Assembly (NCBI GenBank): GCA_002239065.1
Contig: MPNO01000035.1
Span: forward strand, 1 to 46,430
DNA from: Defluviicoccus sp. bin129
Lineage (GTDB): Bacteria > Pseudomonadota > Alphaproteobacteria > MPNO01
Reading direction: 5' to 3'
Length of the DNA stretch: 46,430 nucleotides
Shown here: positions 24,031-31,749 of the stretch, one piece after another
Position numbering within the stretch: the stretch's first letter is position 1
Layout of the letters: the number at the start of each line of letters is the position of its first letter
Position numbers and translations under genes: made by a program
Notes under the pieces: model-generated
The model's database searches: none
What the model was told of the DNA's origin: nothing
Seen by the model: only the letters and a program-made list of their open reading frames with translations

Positions 24031-24804
24031 TCAGCAGAACAGGTCGAGCTCGCGGGGCCGGATCAGGTCGGCCGCGCGCGCCGCGTCGGATGCCGCGGCC
24101 AGCCCGCGCAGCAGCGCGATCGGGCGCCGCTCGTCGGCTTCGCCCATGGCCAGCGCCGCCGCCGCGGCGATCTGGTCGGCGAGCCCGACCTCGCTGACCG
24201 TCAGCGGGCGGCCGAACATGTCCGGCCTGCCGCGCAGATCGGCGAGCGCCGTCACCCCGGCGGCGCCGAGCGCGGTCGCCGCGGTGCCGAGGCGCCAGGC
24301 GCGCCCCAGGCTGTCGGCGACGATCACCCCGGGGGCGACGCCGCTGCGCCGCCCGATCTCGGCGCGGATCGCCGCCGCGCTGCCGTCCGGGTCCTCGGGC
24401 AGCAGCAGCACCCTTCTGTCGCCGCCATCCTCGACATTGGACGCATCGATCCCCGCATTCGCCAGCACATATCCGAGCCGGTGGCGCACCACGATCAGCC
24501 CGGGCCGGACCCGCATCACCCGCTCGGACTCGGCGAGGATCAGCTCGATCACCCTTGCGTCCTTGTCGGTTTCCCGGGCGAGCCGCTCGGCCCGCGGCGA
24601 GGGCGAGACGTCGTCGAGGTCGACCCGCCGCCCCTCCGCCTTGGAGACGATCTTCTGGGCGATCACCAGGATGTCGCCCGCCGCCGGGGCGAGGCCGCTG
24701 GCGGCGTAGGCATCGAGCACCACTTGGCACAGATCGTCGCCGGCCGCGATATCCGGCACGCCTTCGAGCGCGACGATTTCGAGCCGGGGCGCGGCGGCGC
24801 TCAC
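24031..24804 (-). CDS. cofE: CofE: F420-0:gamma-glutamyl ligase (257 aa)
   Basis: CofE adds the gamma-linked glutamate tail of F420 using GTP. Recognised segments are GDILVIAQKIVSKAEGR, then a VRPGLIVVRHRLG stretch, NAGIDASNVEDGG and VADSLGRAWRLGTA. The length matches stand-alone CofE. The C-terminal nitroreductase-like domain of actinobacterial FbiB, which reduces dehydro-F420-0, is absent. Its start overlaps the npdG stop (ATGA). Confidence 0.95.
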   Translation of the reverse strand: MSAAAPRLEIVALEGVPDIAAGDDLCQVVLDAYAASGLAPAAGDILVIAQKIVSKAEGRRVDLDDVSPSPRAERLARETDKDARVIELILAESERVMRVRPGLIVVRHRLGYVLANAGIDASNVEDGGDRRVLLLPEDPDGSAAAIRAEIGRRSGVAPGVIVADSLGRAWRLGTAATALGAAGVTALADLRGRPDMFGRPLTVSEVGLADQIAAAAALAMGEADERRPIALLRGLAAASDAARAADLIRPRELDLFC

Positions 24805-25469
24805 CCGGGATCGTCTCCCGGCAGCCCCGTGATGCGGATGCCGGAGCCGGGCGATTCGTAGCGCCGGTTGATCCAGATCAGCACCGAGGTCAGCGCCTCG
24901 GCGGCGACGGCGTTGTCGAGCGGCCCGGCCTCGATGCCGCGTAGGCCGGCCGCCTCGATCAGCGTCACCGCCGCGGCGCGTGCCTCCCTGGAATTGCCGC
25001 AGACCAGCACGTCGCAGTCCATCTCGTGGCCGGGATCGGCGAGGTGGTCGGCCGCGACGTTCTGGAAGGCCGATACCACGCGGGTCTCCTCGCCGAGGAG
25101 CGCTTGCGCGATGGCCGCCGCCGAGCCCTCCGGCGGGAGCTGCACCCGGGCGACCCGGGGCGGCACCAGCGGCACCGTCACGTCGATCACGATCTTGCCG
25201 CGCGCGGCCCCGGCGATGTCGCTCACGGTCTGGCGCTGGGCGGCGAAGGGGACGGTGACGACGACGATGTCGGCCGCCGCGGCGGCGTCGGCATTGGCCG
25301 CCCCCTCGACCGCGCCGTGTTCGGAGAGCGCCGCCGCGCTGGCCGCGGCGCGCCCGGCCGAGCGCGAGCCGACGATCACCCGGTATCCGGCGCGCGCCCA
25401 GCGCACCGCGAGCCCGGTGCCCTCGGCCCCGGTGCCGCCGACGATGGCGATGACGGGGAGATCGCTCAC
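24801..25469 (-). CDS. npdG: NADPH-dependent F420 reductase (222 aa)
   Basis: This is the F420:NADP oxidoreductase that exchanges hydride between NADPH and F420, charging the cofactor for its user enzymes. It opens with the dinucleotide-binding loop IAIVGGTGAEGTGLAVRW and an IVGSRSAGRA segment specifying NADPH. VVTVPFAAQ and SAFQNVAADHL follow, as in the archaeal Fno/NpdG family. The GTG start at 25469 overlaps the fbiC stop, so it is translated with the biosynthetic enzymes. Its presence shows that the cell uses F420 and does not merely make Fo as a chromophore. Confidence 0.92.
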   Translation of the reverse strand: MSDLPVIAIVGGTGAEGTGLAVRWARAGYRVIVGSRSAGRAAASAAALSEHGAVEGAANADAAAAADIVVVTVPFAAQRQTVSDIAGAARGKIVIDVTVPLVPPRVARVQLPPEGSAAAIAQALLGEETRVVSAFQNVAADHLADPGHEMDCDVLVCGNSREARAAAVTLIEAAGLRGIEAGPLDNAVAAEALTSVLIWINRRYESPGSGIRITGLPGDDPG

Positions 25470-27808
25470 CGCGCGGCCGCGACGGGTTCGAGCGGCGCCG
25501 CGTCGCGCCCGGCGGCGATGCGCGCCGCGCCGACCGGTCCGTAGGCCGTCGAGCGCTGGCGCGGCAGGCGCCCGGCTCCCGCGATCAGCGCGTCCATCTC
25601 GTCGGGCGGCAGCTCCTGGCCGTGCGTCGTGCCGGCGGCGCGCGAGATGCTCTCGTTCATCAGCGTGCCGCCCAGATCGTTGACTCCGGCATCGAGGCAG
25701 GAGGCCGCGCCCGCGCGCCCCATCTTCACCCAGGACACCTGGATGTTGGAGATCAGCGGGTTGAGCGCGAGCCGGGCCACGGCATGCATCAGCACCGCCT
25801 CGCGCCAGGTCGGCCCCTTGCGCGCCTTGCCGCGGAGATAGATCGGCGCCTCCATGTGGACGAAGGGCAGCGGCACGAACTCGGTGAACCCGCCGGTCTC
25901 CGCCTGCAAGTCGCGCACCGCGCCCAGATGCCGCGCCCACGAGGCCGGCCCCTCGACGCTGCCGAACATGATGGTCGCGGTGGTCCTGAGCCCCAGACGA
26001 TGCGCAGTGCGGATCACCGACAGCCACTCGTCGACGCCCAGCTTGTCGGGGCAAAGAATCTGGCGGACCGGCGGATCGAGGATCTCCGCCGCGGTCCCCG
26101 GCAGCGAGCCGAGCCCGGCATCGACCAGGCGTTCGAGAAAGGCGTCCACCGGCAGCCCGAGCGTCGCCGCGCCCTGGCTGATCTCCAGCGGCGAGAAGGC
26201 GTGGACGTGCATGTCGGGCGCGGCCCGCTTCACCGCGCGGGCGATCGCCACATAGGTCTCGCCGGTATAGTCGGGATGGATGCCGCCTTGCAGGCAGACC
26301 TCGGTGGCGCCGCGCTCCCAGGCCTCGGCGACCCGCCGCTCGATCTCGTCGAGGTCGAGGTCGTAGGGGGTGCCGCGCAGCCCGGCGCTCGACCGCCCCT
26401 TGGAGAAGGCGCAGAACCGGCAGGCATAGGTGCAGATGTTGGTGTAGTTGATGTTGCGGTTGACGACATAGGTCACGACATCGCCTGACACCTCGCGCCG
26501 GATCGCATCCGCCGCCGCGACCACGGCATCGAACCGCCCGGCCCGCGCGCCGAACAATTCGACGATCTCGCCGGTCTCCAGACGCGCGCCCGCGGCAGCG
26601 CGGTCGAGAATCGGCGCGAGGTCGTCGGTGCGGATCGCCGGCGCCCGGATTTCGCGGTCCACGGGCGGGTCTTCGGCGACCCCGGGAGCCCAGAAGTCGG
26701 GCCGCGCGAACCCCTCCGAATCGATCATCCTGCGCACCGCGGGGGCGAGCGCCGGATCGACCCAGCGCCCGGCATCGAGCGCATAGGCCGGGTAGACCGC
26801 CAGGCGCTCGACCAGCAGCTTGCCGGCGGCGGCGCTCTGCCGGGCGAGCGAGTCGATCTCCGGCCACGGCGCTTCCGGGTTGACGTGGTCCGGGGTGACC
26901 GGCGAGACCCCGCCCCAGTCGTTGAGCCCGGCGGCGATCAAATCGGGATAGGTGTCCGCGCTCAGATTGGGCGGCGCCTGGATGCTCATCGCCGGGCCGA
27001 GGACGTGGCGCGCGGCGGCGACCGTCCAGGCGAGCTCTTCCGGCGCCGGCTCGGGCGAGTCCGCCATGCGGGTGCCCGGCTTGGCGCGGAAGTTCTGCAC
27101 GATGACTTCCTGGATGTGGCCGTGCTCGCGCTGGATATCGGCGATGGCGAACAGCGCATCGAGGCGTTCCGCCCGGGTCTCGCCGATGCCGATCAGGATG
27201 CCGGTGGTGAAGGGGACGGCGAGCTCGCCGGCCTCGCGGAGCGTCGCCAGCCTCGGCTCGGGCCGCTTGTCGGGCGAGCCGAAATGCGGGCCGCCGCGCC
27301 GCGCCAGCCGGGGCGACAGGGATTCCAGCATGATCCCCTGCGACACCGAGACCTCGCGCAGCGCCGCGATATCGGCGCGGCTCAGCACGCCCGGGTTGAC
27401 ATGCGGCAGGAGCCCGGTCTCCTCGAACACCAGCCGCGCCGCGTGGACGAGGTATTCGATCGTCGTCGCGAAGCCCAGCGCCGCCAGCGCCTCGCGCGCG
27501 GCGCGATATCGCAGTTCGGGCTTGTCGCCGAGGGTGAACAGCGCCTCCTTGCAGCCGGCGTCCCGCCCGGCCTCGGCGATCGCCAGCACCTCGTCGGGCG
27601 AGAGATAGGCGGCGACGCCGCGCCGCGGCGGGGCGGCGAAGGTGCAGTAATGGCAGACGTCGCGGCAGAGCCGCGTGAGCGGCACGAACACCTTGCGCGA
27701 ATAGGACACCGTGTGCCCGAACCCGGCATCGCGCAGCCGCACCGCCTCCGCCGCCAGCGCGTCCAACGGCGCGGCGAGCAGGTGGCCGCGGAGGTCCTCG
27801 CGGTTCAT
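25466..27808 (-). CDS. fbiC: FbiC: Fo synthase, CofG-CofH fusion (780 aa)
   Basis: FbiC makes the deazaflavin chromophore Fo from a flavin-pathway diaminouracil and tyrosine using two radical-SAM domains in one chain. The first [4Fe-4S] site is C48-x3-C52-x2-C55 (LCRDVCHYC) in the CofG half. The second is C459-x3-C463-x2-C466 (CTYACRFC) in the CofH half, whose end has ISNIQVSWVKMG and GGTLMNESISR. Length and order match actinobacterial FbiC; methanogens use two separate genes. The ATG at 27808 overlaps the stop of the AMP-ligase gene. The open frame continues far upstream only as a shadow. Confidence 0.96.
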   Translation of the reverse strand: MNREDLRGHLLAAPLDALAAEAVRLRDAGFGHTVSYSRKVFVPLTRLCRDVCHYCTFAAPPRRGVAAYLSPDEVLAIAEAGRDAGCKEALFTLGDKPELRYRAAREALAALGFATTIEYLVHAARLVFEETGLLPHVNPGVLSRADIAALREVSVSQGIMLESLSPRLARRGGPHFGSPDKRPEPRLATLREAGELAVPFTTGILIGIGETRAERLDALFAIADIQREHGHIQEVIVQNFRAKPGTRMADSPEPAPEELAWTVAAARHVLGPAMSIQAPPNLSADTYPDLIAAGLNDWGGVSPVTPDHVNPEAPWPEIDSLARQSAAAGKLLVERLAVYPAYALDAGRWVDPALAPAVRRMIDSEGFARPDFWAPGVAEDPPVDREIRAPAIRTDDLAPILDRAAAGARLETGEIVELFGARAGRFDAVVAAADAIRREVSGDVVTYVVNRNINYTNICTYACRFCAFSKGRSSAGLRGTPYDLDLDEIERRVAEAWERGATEVCLQGGIHPDYTGETYVAIARAVKRAAPDMHVHAFSPLEISQGAATLGLPVDAFLERLVDAGLGSLPGTAAEILDPPVRQILCPDKLGVDEWLSVIRTAHRLGLRTTATIMFGSVEGPASWARHLGAVRDLQAETGGFTEFVPLPFVHMEAPIYLRGKARKGPTWREAVLMHAVARLALNPLISNIQVSWVKMGRAGAASCLDAGVNDLGGTLMNESISRAAGTTHGQELPPDEMDALIAGAGRLPRQRSTAYGPVGAARIAAGRDAAPLEPVAAAR

Positions 27809-29478
27809 TGCGCCGCCTCGTTCGCCGGGGTCCTCGCCGCCATCGCCTTCAGCGCCTCCTTGTCGATCTTGCGCGACGGGCCGAGCGGCATGTCCGCCAC
27901 CAGCTCCAGCCGTTCCGGCAGCTTGTACTTGGCGATGCCGCGCTCCAGCAGCCAGGCGCAGAGCCCGTCCAGCGTCACCGCGCCGTCGTTGCGGGCGACC
28001 GCGAAGGCGCAGCCGATCTCGCCCAGCCGCGCATGCGGCGCCGGGACGATCGCCGCCTGGTCGATCTCCGGGTGGTCGAGCAGCAGCTCCTCGACCTCGC
28101 GCGTGGAATATTTCACACCGCCCCGGTTGACCGTGTCCTTGATGCGGCCCTTGAGGACCACGTTGCCGTGCGCGTCGATCGCGGCCAGGTCGCCGGTGCG
28201 GAACCAGCGGTCGCGGGTGAACGCCTCGGCGTTCGACTCGGGGTCGCGGAAATAGCCCGGGAAGACCGACGCGCCGCGCACCTGGAGCTCGCCCTCCGCG
28301 CCTTGCGGCAGCGCCTCGCCGTCCCCCGACGCGATGCGGATCTCGGTGCCCGGGCTCGGCCGCCCGCAGGTCTCGGCCGGGAAATCGACCGGATCGTCGG
28401 GGCGGGTATAGAGCCCGGCCTGCATCTCGGTCATGCCCCAGAGCTGGACCACCCGTCCGTTCGGCAGCCTGGCGTCGAGCGCGCGCACCAGCTCGCCCGA
28501 CACCGCCGCGCCGGCGATCGACAGCAGCCGCACCGAGGACCAGTCGCGCCCGTCCATCAGCCCCTCGGCGAGGCAGGGCAGGACGTGGGCGGGGACGGCG
28601 AAGATCACCGTCGGCCGCGCGGTCTCCACCAGGTCGACGAAGGCCGCCTTGTCGTAGGTCGGCAGGATCACCTGGGCCGCGCCGGTCAGCAGCGAGAAAT
28701 GCGGGGCGTGCAGCGAATAGAGATGGGCGAACGGCCCGGCCGCCATGATCCGGTCTTCCGCCGTGATGCCGAATACCCCGGCGCTGCCCCGCGCGTTGGT
28801 CAGCAAATTGTTGTGGCTGAGCGGCACCGCCTTGGGCCGGCTGGTCGAGCCCGAGGTGTAGAGCATGATGAACGGCCCCGACGCGTCCGCCCGTTCGGCG
28901 ACCGGCCCGGGCTCGTCGCGGAGCGATTCGAGCGCGATCGTCCCGTCCGGCCCGCCGCCGGCGACGACGACATGCTCGAGCGCGGGCAGGCGCCGCTTCA
29001 GGGCCAGCATGGTCTCGGCGATGGCGAAATCGCCCATCGCCCTTTCGCAGACGATGGCGACGGCCTCGCCGAAGCCGAGCGCCCGTTCGCACTCGGCCTC
29101 GCGGAAGGTGAGATGGATGCCGGTCATCACCGCGCCGATGCGCACCAGGGCGAGGTGGATCGCGACCCACCACGGCCCGTTGCGGAGCTGCACGCCCACC
29201 ACGTCGCCCATGCCGATGCCGAGCCGGCGGAACCCGGCGGCGAGCCGGTCGCTCAGCGCCGCGAGTTCGGCGAAGGTGAGGCTCTCCCCGGTGCCGACGA
29301 TGGCGGTCGCCTCGGGCGTCGCCGCGACCGTGCGGTCGAGCCAGTCGGTCAGCAGCTCGTCGCGCCACAGCCCCTCGCTGCGATAGCGCGCGGCAAGGGC
29401 CGGATCGTAGGCCATCGCCTCGGCCAGCAGCGCGCGGGCTTCGCTCCGGTGGTTGGATCTCTGCAGGGCCTCGGACAT
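27805..29478 (-). CDS. AMP-forming acyl-CoA synthetase/ligase (557 aa)
   Basis: This is a class I adenylate-forming enzyme with all core motifs: the P-loop MLYTSGSTSRPKAVPLSHNN, LWGMTE, the RTGDLAAIDAHGNVVLKGRI hinge region, an NRGGVKYSTREVEELLL segment, and a C-terminal lysine in GPSRKIDKEAL. It activates a carboxylate as acyl-AMP, usually for CoA transfer; its substrate is unknown. It is the first gene of the F420 operon and its stop overlaps the fbiC start (ATGA), so it is made together with Fo synthase. ATG 29478 is chosen because the ligase homology begins soon after. No known F420 step needs such an enzyme. Confidence 0.88.
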   Translation of the reverse strand: MSEALQRSNHRSEARALLAEAMAYDPALAARYRSEGLWRDELLTDWLDRTVAATPEATAIVGTGESLTFAELAALSDRLAAGFRRLGIGMGDVVGVQLRNGPWWVAIHLALVRIGAVMTGIHLTFREAECERALGFGEAVAIVCERAMGDFAIAETMLALKRRLPALEHVVVAGGGPDGTIALESLRDEPGPVAERADASGPFIMLYTSGSTSRPKAVPLSHNNLLTNARGSAGVFGITAEDRIMAAGPFAHLYSLHAPHFSLLTGAAQVILPTYDKAAFVDLVETARPTVIFAVPAHVLPCLAEGLMDGRDWSSVRLLSIAGAAVSGELVRALDARLPNGRVVQLWGMTEMQAGLYTRPDDPVDFPAETCGRPSPGTEIRIASGDGEALPQGAEGELQVRGASVFPGYFRDPESNAEAFTRDRWFRTGDLAAIDAHGNVVLKGRIKDTVNRGGVKYSTREVEELLLDHPEIDQAAIVPAPHARLGEIGCAFAVARNDGAVTLDGLCAWLLERGIAKYKLPERLELVADMPLGPSRKIDKEALKAMAARTPANEAAQ

Positions 29479-29517
29479 CGGCCGCGAATGTAGCCAAACC
29501 GGCGGCGCGCCGCCACC

Positions 29518-29630
29518 GGGCGTCCTGCGATACGGCGCTGGCGCGCCTGCCCGGGACGAGGAGGGTCTTGAGCCCCACACCACGTCCTCCTCCTGAGTAG
29601 CGCCCGAAGGGCGCATATCGAAGGACGCCC
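29518..29630. repeat. Inverted pair of a dispersed-type intergenic repeat
   Basis: GGGCGTCCT (29518-29526) and AGGACGCCC (29622-29630) are perfect reverse complements, and the match extends through CGATA/TATCG. The right copy contains a strong hairpin, GCGCCC (29600-29605), loop GAA, GGGCGC (29609-29614). Its order TCCTGAG, hairpin, TCGAAGGACG resembles a repeat scattered through alphaproteobacterial intergenic regions. The left copy is a degraded version in opposite orientation. It fills most of the 187 bases between the divergent F420 operon and the dehydrogenase gene. Confidence 0.6.
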
Positions 29631-29665
29631 TTGCCCGCGCCAGCCCGCGCCCGCAAGATCGGCCG

Positions 29666-30766
29666 ATGGACATCCGGACTGTCGCGGTGATGGGGGCGGG
29701 GCATGGCGGCTATGCGGCGGCCGCGGACCTCACGCGCCGCGGCTTCGAAATCCGGCTGCATGCGCGGCGCGAGGCTGCGCTCCAGCCGATCCGCGACAAT
29801 GGCGGGATCGACGCGCGCGGCGTCTTCGACGGGCGCCACATGCCGGCGCTGCTCACCACCGACGTGGCCGAGGCGGCGGCCGGCGCCGACCTCGTCATGC
29901 TGGTGGTCCCCTCGGTGGCGCATGCGTGGTACGCCGAGCGCCTCGCCGGGGTGCTGGAGGAGGGGGTTCCGGTGTTCCTCGACCCCGGCCATACCGGCGG
30001 CGGGCTCCATTTCCGCGCCGAGATGCGCCGCGCCGGGCATGACGCCCCGCTCGAGACCTGCGAAACCGTGACGCTCACCTTCATCAGCCGGATCGAGGCG
30101 CCGGCCAGCGTCGGCATCTACAGCTACACCAGGTCGCTGATGTTCGCGGCGCTCCCGGGCGGCGCGACGGCGCGGCTGCATGAAGCGGTCGCGCCGCTGT
30201 TCCCGGAGATCCGCCCCGCCTCCAGCGTTCTCGAGACCGGGTTCGCCAATATCAATGCCGTCTTCCACCCGCCCGGCATGCTGCTCAATGCGGGGTGGAT
30301 CGAATCGACCGGCGGCGACTTCCTGTTCTACCGCGAAGGGGTGACCGATGCGGTCGGACGGGTGACAGCCGGGATCGACGCCGAGCGGCTCGCCGTCGCG
30401 CGCGCGCTGGAGGTGCCGGCGACCCCCTTCCTCGAAATCTTCCGCAATGCCGGCCTCACCACCAGGGAGGCGATGGAGAGCGGCTCGATTTCGCGCGCCT
30501 GCCGGGAGAGCGCGCCCAACGCGACGCTCCGGAGCCCGCCCTCGCTCGACCACCGCTACGTGCACGAGGACGTGGGCTACGGGCTGGTGCCGTTCGCCGC
30601 CTTCGGCCGGCTGGCGGGCGTGCCGACGCCCACCATCGACGCCCATGTCGCGCTGCTCTCGGCGGCGACCGGGATCGACTATGCGGGTGAAGGGCTGACC
30701 CTCGAACGGATGGGGATCGCCGGCCTCGATGCGGCGGCGCTGCACCGCCTGGTGCAGGAGGGATGA
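29666..30766 (+). CDS. NAD/NADP octopine/nopaline dehydrogenase family protein (366 aa)
   Basis: The Rossmann start VAVMGAGHGGYAAAADLTRR binds NAD(P). The second half is the all-helical octopine-dehydrogenase domain (a conserved His in NAVFHPPGMLLNAG, then the HRYVHEDVGYGLVPF motif). Family members join or cleave an amino acid and a 2-oxo acid by reductive condensation, as in opine and opine-metallophore pathways; the substrate here is unknown. The stop overlaps the start of the following F420-type oxidoreductase (ATGA). It is divergent from the F420 operon. Confidence 0.85.
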   Translation: MDIRTVAVMGAGHGGYAAAADLTRRGFEIRLHARREAALQPIRDNGGIDARGVFDGRHMPALLTTDVAEAAAGADLVMLVVPSVAHAWYAERLAGVLEEGVPVFLDPGHTGGGLHFRAEMRRAGHDAPLETCETVTLTFISRIEAPASVGIYSYTRSLMFAALPGGATARLHEAVAPLFPEIRPASSVLETGFANINAVFHPPGMLLNAGWIESTGGDFLFYREGVTDAVGRVTAGIDAERLAVARALEVPATPFLEIFRNAGLTTREAMESGSISRACRESAPNATLRSPPSLDHRYVHEDVGYGLVPFAAFGRLAGVPTPTIDAHVALLSAATGIDYAGEGLTLERMGIAGLDAAALHRLVQEG

Positions 30767-31749
30767 GCGGCTTCGGGGTGAGCTTCGACGGCTTCGCCAG
30801 CTTCGCCGACGCGCTCGCGCTCGCCCGCCGGGCCGAGGAGGCGGGCGCGGACGGGCTCTGGATGGCCGAGCATCTGGGCTACCGCCAGTCGCTCGTCTCC
30901 TGCACCGCGTTTGCGCTCCGCACCGCGCGCGCGAGGGTGGTGCCGACCGCGATCAGCCCCTATCTCTGGTCGCCGGTCTCGGTCGCGATGGCGATGGCGA
31001 CCATCGCCGAGGCCGCGCCCGGGCGCGTAGCGCTCGCTTTGGGCTCCGGCAACCCGATGTTCCTCGCCGAGGCCGGGGCGAAGCTGGAACGCCCGCTCAC
31101 CGCCATGCGCGAGTTCATCGCCTGCCTGCGCCAGCTCTGGTCCGGCGAGCCGGGCGCCTATCGCGGCGAGATGTTCCGGCTCGACGGCATGCGCATGGCC
31201 TTCCTGCCGCCCGAGCCGATCCCGCTCTACCTCGCCGCAATGGGGCCGAGGATGCTGCGCCTCGCCGGCGCGCTCGCCGACGGGGTGGTGCTGTCGGCCG
31301 GGCTCACGGTCGACTATTGCGCCCGATCCCTCGCCATGGTCGAAGCCGGCGCCAGGGAAGCGGAGCGCGACCCGGCGGCGCTCCGGCGGGCCGCGTATGT
31401 CTATATCGCGGTCGATCCGGACCGCGCGGCGGCGGTCGAGCGCCTGCGCCCCAAGATCGCCTTCATGATGCGCAACGACTTCGTCGCGCCGAGCGTCGCC
31501 GGCTCCGGCATCACGATCGACCGCGACGCGGTGAAGGCAGCCATTTCGCGGCGCGACATGGGCGCGGCCGCATCGCTGATCCCCGACGAGGCGGTGGAGG
31601 CGTTCGGCGTCTGCGGCGCGCCCGGGGACTGCGCGGCGCGCATCGCCGGGTACCGCGCCGCGGGGGTAGAGGAAATCGTGCTGCTGATCGCAGGCGATGC
31701 GGCGGGAGAGGCGGCGGCACTCGATCTGGTCCGCTCGCTCAGCCGATGA
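30763..31749 (+). CDS. LLM-class F420-dependent-type oxidoreductase (328 aa)
   Basis: This is a luciferase-like TIM barrel close to the methylenetetrahydromethanopterin reductase (MER)/F420-dependent branch. It shows GVSFDGFASFADALALARRA and AEEAGADGLWMAEHLG at the N terminus, RVALALGSGNPMFLAEAG in the middle and a C-terminal GAPGDCAARIAGYRAAGVEE segment. Its position beside the F420 operon, coupled to a dehydrogenase gene by an ATGA overlap, makes F420 the likely cofactor (inference). The last 11 bases overlap the convergent M24-fold gene. Substrate unknown. Confidence 0.85.
   Translation: MSGFGVSFDGFASFADALALARRAEEAGADGLWMAEHLGYRQSLVSCTAFALRTARARVVPTAISPYLWSPVSVAMAMATIAEAAPGRVALALGSGNPMFLAEAGAKLERPLTAMREFIACLRQLWSGEPGAYRGEMFRLDGMRMAFLPPEPIPLYLAAMGPRMLRLAGALADGVVLSAGLTVDYCARSLAMVEAGAREAERDPAALRRAAYVYIAVDPDRAAAVERLRPKIAFMMRNDFVAPSVAGSGITIDRDAVKAAISRRDMGAAASLIPDEAVEAFGVCGAPGDCAARIAGYRAAGVEEIVLLIAGDAAGEAAALDLVRSLSR

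Noticed and set aside
27809..30745. Very long open frame continuing upstream of fbiC to 30745
   Set aside because: High G+C leaves few stops. The extension is arginine/proline-rich, overlaps the AMP-ligase and dehydrogenase genes, and has no family features; fbiC starts at ATG 27808.
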